Source: Marixanthotalea marina
Lineage (GTDB): Bacteria; Bacteroidota; Bacteroidia; Flavobacteriales; Flavobacteriaceae
Assembly (NCBI GenBank): GCA_018883545.1
Contig: JAHLEH010000002.1
Span: 310,001-374,000, forward strand
Reading direction: 5' to 3'
DNA: 64,000 nt
The notes under the pieces are model-generated. The model saw only the letters and a program-made list of their open reading frames with translations. It was not told where the DNA came from and did no database searches. How positions within the stretch are numbered: the stretch's first letter is position 1; each line of letters begins with the position of its first letter. A program made the position numbers and the translations under genes. This document shows, one piece after another, positions 53,352-61,899 of this stretch.

Positions 53352-54398
53352 TCAGTTCATATTATAAAGCTTATCTATATCTAATATTTTAATATTCCTA
53401 CCTTCAATCTCGATAATTCCCATATCCTTAAAACTGGAAAGTGTTCTTATTAAACTTTCTAACGCAATACCAGCAACACTGGCCAAGTCGTTTCGGGAAA
53501 TCCTAATCATCTCGTCTGGCTTTCTATTTAGTTTTTCCGAAAATTTTAATATGGTATTGGCAGTTCTCTTTTTGGCAGAACTGTAGGCCATTTGCAATAA
53601 TTGTTCTTTTACGTTTGTAAGATCGTCGGTAAGTAGCTGTATAAGCTCTAGGGTTACTTTGTGGTTCGTGTTTAGTACGTCTTTAAGCTCGTTTTTAGAA
53701 ATACCTACCAAAACCGTATCTTGTATGGCATTAGCGGTTTCTTGATATGGTGTATTAAGGGTAAAAGAAGTATAGCCAAACAAATCGTCTTCTTTGTAAA
53801 GTGCTGTTGTAAGATCCTTACCTTGTTCGTCCAGCTTATGGCATTTCACCAACCCTTTGGATATTAAATAAATGTAATTGGAATGTTGCCCTTCTTCATA
53901 AATAATATCCCCTTGCGAAAAAGTTAACGTCTCGCCGTTATCATCAAAAAAGTTTTTAAGGTCGTTAAGCGTTCTTAGTTCATTTTCAGGTTCCGCATTT
54001 TCAGTCATTTCATTTCTGTCCTTCAAAATGGCGGCCTTGGCCAAACGACTTTCAATGGCACTTATAAGTTCGTCTTCTTCAAAAGGCTTGGTAATATAAT
54101 CGTCGGCGCCAAGATCCATACCTTTTCTAACATCTTTACGTTCTGTTTTGGCCGAAAGAAATATAAATGGAATGTGCTTGGTCTCCTCATTTTTAGCAAG
54201 CGCCTCTAAAACACCGTAACCATCAAGTTCGGGCATCATAATATCGCAAACTATAATGTTAGGCAAACTTTTTTTAGCTATTTCCAATCCAACCTTGCCA
54301 TTGGGTGCTGTAATAACATTGTAATCGGACAATTCTAATAGTTCGGCGGTATTCTCTCTTAAAATAACATCGTCTTCTATCAATAATACTTTTTTCAT
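53352..54398 (-). CDS. Response regulator fused to a Crp/Fnr module (FixJ-FixK-like fusion)
   Basis: A 348-residue three-part protein: receiver domain 1-120 with acidic pocket and phospho-acceptor Asp52 (IIVCDIMMPELDG) and the KPF lysine; cNMP-binding-like barrel about 140-255; Crp-type winged helix about 270-345 (LASVAGIALESLIRTLSSF, same Glu/Arg recognition residues as the neighbouring Crp/Fnr protein). In rhizobia these functions are split between FixJ and FixK. The ATG overlaps the kinase stop (ATGA), so the kinase is its partner. It is a candidate activator of the four palindrome-bearing promoters. Confidence 0.9.
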   Translation of the reverse strand: MKKVLLIEDDVILRENTAELLELSDYNVITAPNGKVGLEIAKKSLPNIIVCDIMMPELDGYGVLEALAKNEETKHIPFIFLSAKTERKDVRKGMDLGADDYITKPFEEDELISAIESRLAKAAILKDRNEMTENAEPENELRTLNDLKNFFDDNGETLTFSQGDIIYEEGQHSNYIYLISKGLVKCHKLDEQGKDLTTALYKEDDLFGYTSFTLNTPYQETANAIQDTVLVGISKNELKDVLNTNHKVTLELIQLLTDDLTNVKEQLLQMAYSSAKKRTANTILKFSEKLNRKPDEMIRISRNDLASVAGIALESLIRTLSSFKDMGIIEIEGRNIKILDIDKLYNMN

Positions 54399-55639
54399 GC
54401 TTTGGCTTTATTTGGTATGGTAAATGTAAATTCGCTTCCTTCGTTTTCTTCGCTTACAAAATTAATGTTGCCTCCTAAATTTTCTAAATGGCTTTTCACA
54501 ATATTGAGTCCAATGCCTGTACCTTGCGTGAGCAAAGCGTTTTCGGCTCTAAAGTACCGGTTAAAAATCCTTTTTTGGTCATTAAGCGGAATGCCTATGC
54601 CATTGTCTTTTATTTTGAACGTGGTAAACTTTACATCTTGACTTATTGTTATATTTACCAAGGTATTTTCAGAAGAATATTTAATTGCGTTATGCACTAA
54701 ATTTGAAAGCGCCAATTCTATAATTTTTTCATCTTGATATAACGATATATCATCAATATTCTCTGGATACTTTATTTCCTGACCTTCCTTTAAAAGCATA
54801 TTGGCATTGTAGACCACTTCGTTAACGACCTTACTGACTTTAAACGTGTGGAACTTATAGTTGATTTTACCCGTATCCAATTTTTCGATGGATAAAAAAT
54901 CGTTTAAAATATTGTTTAGGTAATGTACTTTATCTGAAATGGTTTTTATGTGTTTATCGCGTCTTTCCTGCTGCTCCGTTAGCTTGTATTTGCCCAATAA
55001 CATGGCAGACGTTAAAATACCGCTTAAAGGCGTTTTGAATTCGTGCGAAACCAACGATAAAAATTTTGTTTTCAGTTCGTTAAGTTCTTTTTCTTTTTTT
55101 AGGGCATTTTTCGTTTTGTTTTGGGCTTCTATACGTTTTTTAATTTCGACATCCCGTTCTTGGTTTGCCACTTTTAATTCTTCAACCGTATTACTCAGTT
55201 CTTTGGTACGCTCCATCACTTTCTTTTCCAATTGATTGTTCAATTCCTGCAACTGAAGTTCTTGTTGTTTACGTACGGAAATATCAATCACCAAGGCCAT
55301 AACAAAAGTCTCACCTTCTATTGCCAGATGGTTTAAACCCGCTTCTACCGGAAACACACTACCGTCTTTACGTACTCCAAATAAATCACGTCCACGACCC
55401 ATTTGCCGACTTTCCTTTTGTTTCATGAAACCTTTAACATGGGCACCATGACCAGAATGGTATTTTTGTGGAATTAAAATATTTAGATGCTGGCCAATAA
55501 GTTCGTCTTTATGGTATCCAAACATATGTTCTGCAGACACGTTTGTGGCCACAACGTGCTGTTGACTATTTACTACTATAACACCTTCTGAAACCGCCTC
55601 AAAAAGCACATTAAAAACATCTTTATCGTTTTGAAACAT
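54395..55639 (-). CDS. PAS-domain sensor histidine kinase
   Basis: A 414-residue kinase without obvious transmembrane helices. PAS domain about 7-125; coiled coil about 126-190; HisKA with His199 in SLVSHEFKTPLSGI; HATPase with SNLVHNAIKYSS, DNGIGIP and GTGIGLNIVKSHL. The PAS part has HSGHGAH (61-67) and QMGRGRDLFGVRKDG (79-93), placing H64 and R84 where FixL has its haem His and Arg220, but the same letters occur in many PAS domains not known to bind haem. It is divergent from the CcoI-type ATPase gene and coupled to the fused regulator. Confidence 0.9.
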   Translation of the reverse strand: MFQNDKDVFNVLFEAVSEGVIVVNSQQHVVATNVSAEHMFGYHKDELIGQHLNILIPQKYHSGHGAHVKGFMKQKESRQMGRGRDLFGVRKDGSVFPVEAGLNHLAIEGETFVMALVIDISVRKQQELQLQELNNQLEKKVMERTKELSNTVEELKVANQERDVEIKKRIEAQNKTKNALKKEKELNELKTKFLSLVSHEFKTPLSGILTSAMLLGKYKLTEQQERRDKHIKTISDKVHYLNNILNDFLSIEKLDTGKINYKFHTFKVSKVVNEVVYNANMLLKEGQEIKYPENIDDISLYQDEKIIELALSNLVHNAIKYSSENTLVNITISQDVKFTTFKIKDNGIGIPLNDQKRIFNRYFRAENALLTQGTGIGLNIVKSHLENLGGNINFVSEENEGSEFTFTIPNKAKA

Positions 55640-55760
55640 TAAGCAATGTTTTGGAATTCATATCTATTAAAAAAGCTTTAAATAATTATAGATTCTACAA
55701 CATTACACTAAACTATTTTCCCACACCCAATTATCAAAGCCGCGTAAAATTAATCAAAAC

Positions 55761-55804
55761 ATGATATATATCATATTTTATGAGGGTTCAATTTAAAATA
55801 TTTG
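55761..55804 (+). promoter_or_regulatory. FNR/FixK-like site and -7 box of the copper ATPase gene
   Basis: Perfect 14-bp palindrome ATGATATATATCAT (55761-55774) centred 36.5 bp from the end of AATATTTG (55797-55804, one mismatch to TAnnTTTG). No TTTG -33 box is present, as expected for an activator-dependent promoter. Confidence 0.72.
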
Positions 55805-55826
55805 CCATAGGTATAAAAGAGTAAAT

Positions 55827-58205
55827 ATGTCTGGAAAAAACACATGTTTCCACTGTGGTTTGGATGCTTCGTCCGTTGATATTATTTATGACAACAAAGC
55901 ATTTTGCTGTCAAGGCTGCAAAACGGTTTACCAGATTTTTTCGGAGAACGATTTAACCTGCTATTACGATTTACAGACTGCTCCTGGTGCTACACCTAAG
56001 GACATTGACGGCAAATACAACTTTTTAGAGAATACGAAAATTACAGACCAATTACTGGAATTTAATGACGGTAATATCCAAATTGTAAATCTTTACATTC
56101 CGCACATTCATTGCAGTTCTTGTATTTGGATTTTAGAAAACCTCAACAAGTTAAATTCGGCCATTAGTGCCTCTATCGTCGATTTTGGTAAAAAAACGGT
56201 TCGGGTTACTTACAAACCCGAAAAGCTTTCCTTAAAAGAGCTTGCAACCTTGCTTCACAACATTGGATACGAACCTTTTATTAGCTTAGACGATTACAGT
56301 GTTGGCAAAAAAAGTGTTGATAGATCGCTTATTTACAAACTGGGCGTTGCAGGATTCGCATTTGGCAATGTGATGTTTTTATCGTTTCCAGAATATTTTC
56401 AATCCTACGAATTTTGGCTGGAGCAATACAAGCATTTGTTCAGGTGGCTCATGTTTGCCTTTTCGCTTCCCGTCGTTTTTTACTCAGGGAACGATTATTT
56501 TATCTCGGCATACAAAGGCTTGCGGTCTAAATTATTGAATATAGATGTACCCATTGCTTTGGGTATTGCGGTACTTTTTATTCGCAGCACTTTTGAAATT
56601 ATTTTCGATTTAGGAACAGGATTTTTCGATAGCCTTACTGGATTGATTTTCTTTTTATTGCTTGGGAAATTCTTTCAGCAAAAAACATACAACTTTCTAT
56701 CTTTTGAACGTGATTACAAATCGTATTTCCCTATCGGAATTACTAAAATCACGCCCGAAGGAAATGAAGAATCCGTTCAGGTTTATGATATCGAAAAAGG
56801 CGACCGCCTTTTAATCAGAAATGAAGAATTAATTCCCGTTGATTGTGTTTTAATTAAAGGGAACGCACGCATTGACTACAGTTTTGTAACCGGTGAATCG
56901 GAAGCCATTAGCAAAAAATCAGGCGACAAGCTTTTTGCAGGCGGCAAACAACTAAACGGCACCATTGAAGTAGATGTGTTAAAATCGGTTGAACAAAGTT
57001 ACCTAACCCAACTTTGGAGCAACGATGTGTTTAAAAAAGATAAATCACTGGCATTTACAAATATTACCAACCAAATAAGCAAACGGTTTACCATTAGCAT
57101 TTTAATTATTGCGTTATTAGCTACGTCTTTCTGGCTATTGGTAGATTCCAGCAAAGCAATAAATGTTTTTACATCGGTACTAATCATTGCCTGTCCATGC
57201 GCTCTAGCATTGGCAGCTCCGTTTACCTTTGGCAATGTGCTGCGTATTTTGGGCAATAAAAAATTCTATTTAAAGAATGCCAGTGTTATTGAGCAACTGT
57301 CAAAAATAAACACCATTATTTTCGATAAAACAGGCACCATAACCTCAAATAAAGAAACTTCTATTGCTTATGAAGGTATTCAACTTTCAGACGAAGAAAG
57401 AGTTCTATTAAAAAGTAGTTTAAGAGGCTCTAACCATCCGTTAAGCAGATCGTTATACAATTTACTTAAAGAAAACAACATTGTAACCCTCGATACGTAT
57501 GAAGAAGTTTTAGGTAACGGCATACAAGGACAATACAAACAAGACTCTATAAAAATAGGCTCTGCCCCTTTTGTGGGCCATAATTCTGAAACCGCCACCC
57601 TAAACACAACGGTTCATGTAAGCAGCAATAATATTTACAAAGGCAAATTCACTTTTTACAATGCTTATAGAAAAGGCCTTTCACAACTGTTCAATAATTT
57701 AAAACAAGCATACGATTTAGTTATACTATCTGGCGATAATGAAGGGGAAAAAGAGAACCTGACCAAACTGTTACCAACCAAAACCAAACTGCTGTTCAAT
57801 CAAAAACCTCAAGATAAGTTAGAATATATAAAATACCATCAAAGTGAAGGCGCTAATGTTTTAATGATTGGTGATGGTTTAAATGATGCTGGAGCTTTGG
57901 CACAGAGCAACGTGGGTGTGGCAATCTCAGAAAACGTTAATGTGTTTTCCCCTGCTTGCGATGCCATTTTAGATGCCTCTAAATTCAACCAACTATATAA
58001 CTATATAAAAGCATCTAAATCGGCCATTAAGATTATAAAATGGAGTTTTTTATTCTCTTTTATATACAACAGTATCGGTCTTTATTTTGCTGTTACTGGA
58101 CAATTAGCACCCATAATCGCCGCTATTTTAATGCCTTTAAGCTCTATTAGTATTGTAATATTTACAACTGTTGCAACCAATATTGTTGGTAAAAAACTAG
58201 AATAA
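55827..58205 (+). CDS. ccoI: Heavy-metal P-type ATPase, CcoI/FixI type
   Basis: A 792-residue copper-exporting P1B ATPase needed to metallate cbb3 oxidase. An N-terminal Cys-rich metal-binding part (CFHCG and FCCQGCKTVY) precedes an HMA domain with CSSC (C96/C99). Membrane metal site CPC is at 456-458, actuator TGESEA, phosphorylation D500-KTGT, HP motif SNHPL and hinge GDGLNDAGAL. The atypical N-terminal zinc-ribbon-like block is diagnostic for CcoI/FixI rather than CopA. First gene of the cbb3 cluster, with its own FNR-like promoter. Confidence 0.94.
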   Translation: MSGKNTCFHCGLDASSVDIIYDNKAFCCQGCKTVYQIFSENDLTCYYDLQTAPGATPKDIDGKYNFLENTKITDQLLEFNDGNIQIVNLYIPHIHCSSCIWILENLNKLNSAISASIVDFGKKTVRVTYKPEKLSLKELATLLHNIGYEPFISLDDYSVGKKSVDRSLIYKLGVAGFAFGNVMFLSFPEYFQSYEFWLEQYKHLFRWLMFAFSLPVVFYSGNDYFISAYKGLRSKLLNIDVPIALGIAVLFIRSTFEIIFDLGTGFFDSLTGLIFFLLLGKFFQQKTYNFLSFERDYKSYFPIGITKITPEGNEESVQVYDIEKGDRLLIRNEELIPVDCVLIKGNARIDYSFVTGESEAISKKSGDKLFAGGKQLNGTIEVDVLKSVEQSYLTQLWSNDVFKKDKSLAFTNITNQISKRFTISILIIALLATSFWLLVDSSKAINVFTSVLIIACPCALALAAPFTFGNVLRILGNKKFYLKNASVIEQLSKINTIIFDKTGTITSNKETSIAYEGIQLSDEERVLLKSSLRGSNHPLSRSLYNLLKENNIVTLDTYEEVLGNGIQGQYKQDSIKIGSAPFVGHNSETATLNTTVHVSSNNIYKGKFTFYNAYRKGLSQLFNNLKQAYDLVILSGDNEGEKENLTKLLPTKTKLLFNQKPQDKLEYIKYHQSEGANVLMIGDGLNDAGALAQSNVGVAISENVNVFSPACDAILDASKFNQLYNYIKASKSAIKIIKWSFLFSFIYNSIGLYFAVTGQLAPIIAAILMPLSSISIVIFTTVATNIVGKKLE

Positions 58206-58214
58206 AAATGAAAC

Positions 58215-58258
58215 ATGACAAAAGTCATATTTTACCCAGTCATATAGGAATATTTTTG
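58215..58258 (+). promoter_or_regulatory. FNR/FixK-like site and promoter of ccoS-ccoNO
   Basis: Palindrome ATGACAAAAGTCAT (58215-58228) is centred 36.5 bp from the end of TATTTTTG (58251-58258), an exact -7 box. The flanks also resemble the ATPase site (AAACATGA...TCATATTTTA). It starts 10 bp after the ccoI stop. Confidence 0.8.
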
Positions 58259-58278
58259 AACCATAACTTCAAACAGGT

Positions 58279-58464
58279 ATGAGTGTTATATATATTTTAT
58301 TGGCAATTAGCATTCTTGTTGCTATCATTTTTTTTGTTGCGTTTATAATAGCAGTAAGAAAAGGGCAATACGACGACAGCTATACGCCTTCAGTTCGTAT
58401 GCTATTTGAAGATGAACTTATTAAAGACAAATCCAATAAATCAGTACTAACCAAAAAAGAGTAA
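58279..58464 (+). CDS. ccoS: cbb3 oxidase assembly protein CcoS
   Basis: A 61-residue protein with one transmembrane helix (about 4-29) followed by GQYDDSYTPSVRMLFED, the CcoS signature (GQFDDLxxPAxRILFDD in proteobacteria). CcoS is needed for haem and copper incorporation into the oxidase. It is 11 bp before ccoNO and the first gene behind the FNR-like promoter. Confidence 0.93.
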   Translation: MSVIYILLAISILVAIIFFVAFIIAVRKGQYDDSYTPSVRMLFEDELIKDKSNKSVLTKKE

Positions 58465-58475
58465 CAATCTATATT

Positions 58476-60659
58476 ATGGAGATGCAACAATTTCATTACG
58501 ACAACAAAATCGTTAAAAACTTCCTCTATGCCACCATGGTTTGGGGCGTTGTGGGTATGCTGGTAGGTTTGCTACTAGCTTTCATGTTTTTATTTCCCAA
58601 TTTAACCGATGGCATTTCATGGCTAAGCTTTGGAAGGTTAAGACCTTTACATACCAATGCCGTTATTTTTGCCTTTGTTGGTAACGCCATTTTTGCAGGT
58701 GTTTATTATTCTACCCAACGCCTTTTAAAAGCAAGAATGTTTAGTGACACCTTAAGCAAAATAAACTTTTGGGGGTGGCAATTAATTATTGTTGCTGCGG
58801 CCATAACATTACCATTAGGCTTTACAACCTCTAAAGAATATGCTGAATTGGAATGGCCAATAGATATTGCCATTGCAGCTGTTTGGGTTGTTTTTGGTTG
58901 GAACTTAATTGGTACAATTCTAAAGAGAAGACAACGTCACTTATACGTTGCTATCTGGTTTTATATTGCCACGTTTGTTACTGTAGCAGTACTTCATATA
59001 TTTAACAGTTTAGAACTTCCTGTTAGTGCCTTAAAAAGTTATTCTGTATATGCAGGTGTTCAAGATGCCCTGGTACAATGGTGGTACGGACACAATGCCG
59101 TAGCATTCTTTTTAACAACGCCTTTTTTGGGATTAATGTACTATTTTGTACCAAAAGCCGCTAATAGGCCTGTTTACTCTTATAAGTTATCTATTGTTCA
59201 TTTTTGGTCATTAATATTTATATACATTTGGGCGGGGCCACACCATTTATTGTACACAGCTTTACCAGAATGGGCTCAAAACTTGGGCGTAGCATTTTCT
59301 GTAATGCTTTTAATGCCATCATGGGGTGGTATGATAAACGGTTTGCTAACCCTTCGTGGTGCTTGGGATAAAGTCCGCATAGATCCCGTTTTAAAATTTA
59401 TGGTTGTAGCTATTACCGGTTACGGTATGGCAACTTTTGAAGGCCCGACACTTTCACTAAAAAACGTAAATGCTGTAGCCCATTTTACGGATTGGATTAT
59501 TGCTCACGTTCACGTTGGCGCCTTGGCTTGGAACGGCTTCTTAACTTTTGGTATGATTTATTTCTTAGTACCTCGCCTATTTAAAACCAAATTATATTCA
59601 ACAGGTTTGGCTAACTTACATTTCTGGATTGGCACTTTGGGTATTGTTTTATATGCATTACCAATGTATGTTGCAGGGTTCACCCAATATTCTATGTGGC
59701 AACAATTTAACCCCGACGGTTCTTTGGTTTATGGTAATTTTCTAGAAACTGTTACCGAAATCATTCCTATGTACTGGATGCGTGCCATTGGAGGCACCTT
59801 GTTTATAACCGGTATGTTAATCATGGTTTACAATATTATTGTAACCATAAAACAAGGCAGTAAAGTAGATGATGAACTGGCCGAAGCAGCTGCTTTAGAA
59901 CGCGTGACCAATAAACGTACTCTTGGTGAAGGTTGGCACACTTGGTTAGAACGCCGACCAGTTAAATTAACCATACTAGCTACCATAGCCATACTTATTG
60001 GTGGTATTATTCAAATTGTACCAACCATTATGGTAAAATCGAATATTCCAACTATTTCAAGTGTAAAACCTTACACACCGCTAGAACTAGAGGGACGTGA
60101 CATTTACATTCGTGAAGGTTGTGTAAGTTGCCACTCCCAAATGATTCGTCCGTTTAGACATGAAGTGGAGCGTTATGGTGAATACTCTAAAGCTGGCGAA
60201 TATGTTTACGACCATCCATTTTTATGGGGCAGTAAACGTACGGGACCAGACCTACATAGGCTTGGTAAAAAATATTCAGATAACTGGCATTTCAACCATA
60301 TGTACGATCCGCAAAGTACATCATCTGGATCTATCATGCCGCGCTACCCGTGGTTAATTAAAAACGAACTGGATAAATCGGATACTGAAGCCAAGATGAA
60401 AACCATGGTGTCTTTAGGCGTACCGTATTCCGAAGAAGAAATAGCAAACGCCCAACAGCATATGTTAGAGCAAGCCTCTGTAATTGAACAAAACCTTTAC
60501 AACGATCCCGATTTCGCAAAAACCTATGATGCAGATAAAAAATATGCTGCTGAAAATGGTTTGGAGTTCGTTGAAATGAAAAACAGGGAAATTGTAGCGC
60601 TGATAGCTTATTTACAACGCTTAGGAACTGACATCCAAGTAGAAACAGCTGTAAAATAG
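58476..60659 (+). CDS. ccoNO: cbb3-type cytochrome c oxidase, fused subunits I and II
   Basis: A 727-residue fusion of CcoN and CcoO. The CcoN part (about 1-480) has the 12-helix haem-copper core with LRPLHTNAVIFAFVGNAIF, WWYGHNAVAFFLTTPFLG, AGPHHLLYTALPEWAQ and HFTDWIIAHVHVGALAWNG supplying haem and CuB histidines. A linker and helix (about 496-516) lead to the CcoO part (about 530-727) with the haem c motif CVSCH at 549-553 and a distal Met in SGSIMPRYPWL. The high-affinity oxidase reduces O2 at low oxygen. The fused form is typical of Bacteroidota. Confidence 0.96.
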   Translation: MEMQQFHYDNKIVKNFLYATMVWGVVGMLVGLLLAFMFLFPNLTDGISWLSFGRLRPLHTNAVIFAFVGNAIFAGVYYSTQRLLKARMFSDTLSKINFWGWQLIIVAAAITLPLGFTTSKEYAELEWPIDIAIAAVWVVFGWNLIGTILKRRQRHLYVAIWFYIATFVTVAVLHIFNSLELPVSALKSYSVYAGVQDALVQWWYGHNAVAFFLTTPFLGLMYYFVPKAANRPVYSYKLSIVHFWSLIFIYIWAGPHHLLYTALPEWAQNLGVAFSVMLLMPSWGGMINGLLTLRGAWDKVRIDPVLKFMVVAITGYGMATFEGPTLSLKNVNAVAHFTDWIIAHVHVGALAWNGFLTFGMIYFLVPRLFKTKLYSTGLANLHFWIGTLGIVLYALPMYVAGFTQYSMWQQFNPDGSLVYGNFLETVTEIIPMYWMRAIGGTLFITGMLIMVYNIIVTIKQGSKVDDELAEAAALERVTNKRTLGEGWHTWLERRPVKLTILATIAILIGGIIQIVPTIMVKSNIPTISSVKPYTPLELEGRDIYIREGCVSCHSQMIRPFRHEVERYGEYSKAGEYVYDHPFLWGSKRTGPDLHRLGKKYSDNWHFNHMYDPQSTSSGSIMPRYPWLIKNELDKSDTEAKMKTMVSLGVPYSEEEIANAQQHMLEQASVIEQNLYNDPDFAKTYDADKKYAAENGLEFVEMKNREIVALIAYLQRLGTDIQVETAVK

Positions 60660-60749
60660 TTGATAGTTGTTGGTTTGTGGTTGGTGGTAAAAGCCATTAA
60701 CTATTAACTAACAACCAAAAACCATTAACCAAAAACTAAAAAATAAATC
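60660..60749. repeat. G/T-then-A/C word-repeat spacer in the cco operon
   Basis: The 90-bp gap between ccoNO and ccoQ is almost purely G/T-rich words (GTTGTTGGTTTGTGGTTGG) followed by A/C-rich words (TAACTAACAACCAAAAACC). The halves are roughly complementary and could fold in the mRNA. There is no ORF and no terminator T-tract. Confidence 0.5.
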
Positions 60750-60944
60750 ATGCTAAAATTTATAAAAGGACATATGGAGAGTATTGCGGGAATAGAGATT
60801 TATCCAATCATCTCGTTGCTCATTTTTTTCATATTTTTTGTAGTTCTTTTTTGGTGGGTATTTACCGCTAAAAAAGACTATATAAAAACCGTAAGCAACA
60901 TTCCGTTAGACAAAGACAACAACCAAAACGACGATATATTATGA
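60750..60944 (+). CDS. ccoQ: cbb3 oxidase small subunit CcoQ
   Basis: A 64-residue protein with one membrane helix (about 17-40: IYPIISLLIFFIFFVVLFWW) and a short polar tail including YIKTVSNIPLDKD, matching CcoQ/FixQ size and layout. It stabilises the oxidase complex. Its end overlaps the ccoP start (ATGA). Identification rests on position and topology more than on sequence motifs. Confidence 0.82.
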   Translation: MLKFIKGHMESIAGIEIYPIISLLIFFIFFVVLFWWVFTAKKDYIKTVSNIPLDKDNNQNDDIL

Positions 60945-61855
60945 GACATTTAATTCCATCTTGGATACGCGTACCAATAGTATTCTTTATCATTTTTGCC
61001 TTAGTTGAATTTGTTATTGATTCTGGTGACAAACCAGCCTTTGTAGAATACCCAGTTGTATTATTATTTCTCTTTTTGGTACTGTTGATTTTAATCGCCA
61101 TTGAAGCCATTATTGGAGCTTTGGAAAATGTAATGCTTCAAAAATTGGACGAAAAAGCCAAAGCTCGTTTTTTAGCTGAAAAAGAAAGCTCTATTAAATT
61201 AACTTGGCTTAAAAATATTTACAAAAGGCTTTTAGGCTCTAAACCCCTTGAACAAGAAAGTGAAATTATTCTCGATCACAATTACGATGGTATAAGGGAA
61301 TTAGATAATTCATTACCACCTTGGTGGCTATATGGTTTTTATATTTCCATCATTTTTGGCGCTGTATATTTACTGAGATTTCATGTGTTTAATGGCGCCA
61401 ACCAATACGACGAATTGGAAACCGAACTGGCAGAAGCTAAAATAGCCATAGAAGAATACAAAAAAACCGCTAAGGATTTGGTTGATGCCAATACGGTAGT
61501 TCTTTTAACAGATGCTTCCGACCTAAGTTCCGGCAAAGCCATTTTTGAAACAAACTGTGTAGCGTGCCACATGGCCGATGGTGGCGGTGGTATAGGCCCT
61601 AACCTAACCGATGAATATTGGATTTTAGGCGGTGGTATAAAAAATGTGTTTCACACCATTTCTGAAGGCGGTCGTTCTGGCAAAGGTATGATTGCTTGGA
61701 AAGCACAGCTAAAACCAGCCGAAATTGCCCAAGTAGCTAGTTATGTACTGAGTTTACAAGGCACAACACCTGCGAATCCAAAAGAAGCCGAAGGTGATGT
61801 TTGGGTTGACGAAAGCATCACAGATATTACAACAGACGGAAACGAAACAGAATAA
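60941..61855 (+). CDS. ccoP: cbb3 oxidase subunit CcoP with a single haem c
   Basis: A 304-residue CcoP. Membrane helices at about 6-24, 36-58 and 127-147; the CcoP N-terminal motif appears as YDGIRELDNSLPPWWLYGFY (about 110-129). One cytochrome c domain (about 190-285) has CVACH at 206-210 and the axial Met in GKGMIAWK. Proteobacterial CcoP has two haems; only one CxxCH is present here. It also carries two extra N-terminal helices. It passes electrons to CcoNO. Confidence 0.92.
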   Translation: MRHLIPSWIRVPIVFFIIFALVEFVIDSGDKPAFVEYPVVLLFLFLVLLILIAIEAIIGALENVMLQKLDEKAKARFLAEKESSIKLTWLKNIYKRLLGSKPLEQESEIILDHNYDGIRELDNSLPPWWLYGFYISIIFGAVYLLRFHVFNGANQYDELETELAEAKIAIEEYKKTAKDLVDANTVVLLTDASDLSSGKAIFETNCVACHMADGGGGIGPNLTDEYWILGGGIKNVFHTISEGGRSGKGMIAWKAQLKPAEIAQVASYVLSLQGTTPANPKEAEGDVWVDESITDITTDGNETE

Positions 61856-61899
61856 ATTAATAGCAACACATAATTATTGCTTTTAGTTAAAACAATCAA

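Noticed and set aside
54395-55639. Naming the kinase fixL
   Set aside because: The His and Arg that match FixL also occur in many non-haem PAS domains, so function cannot be assigned from sequence.
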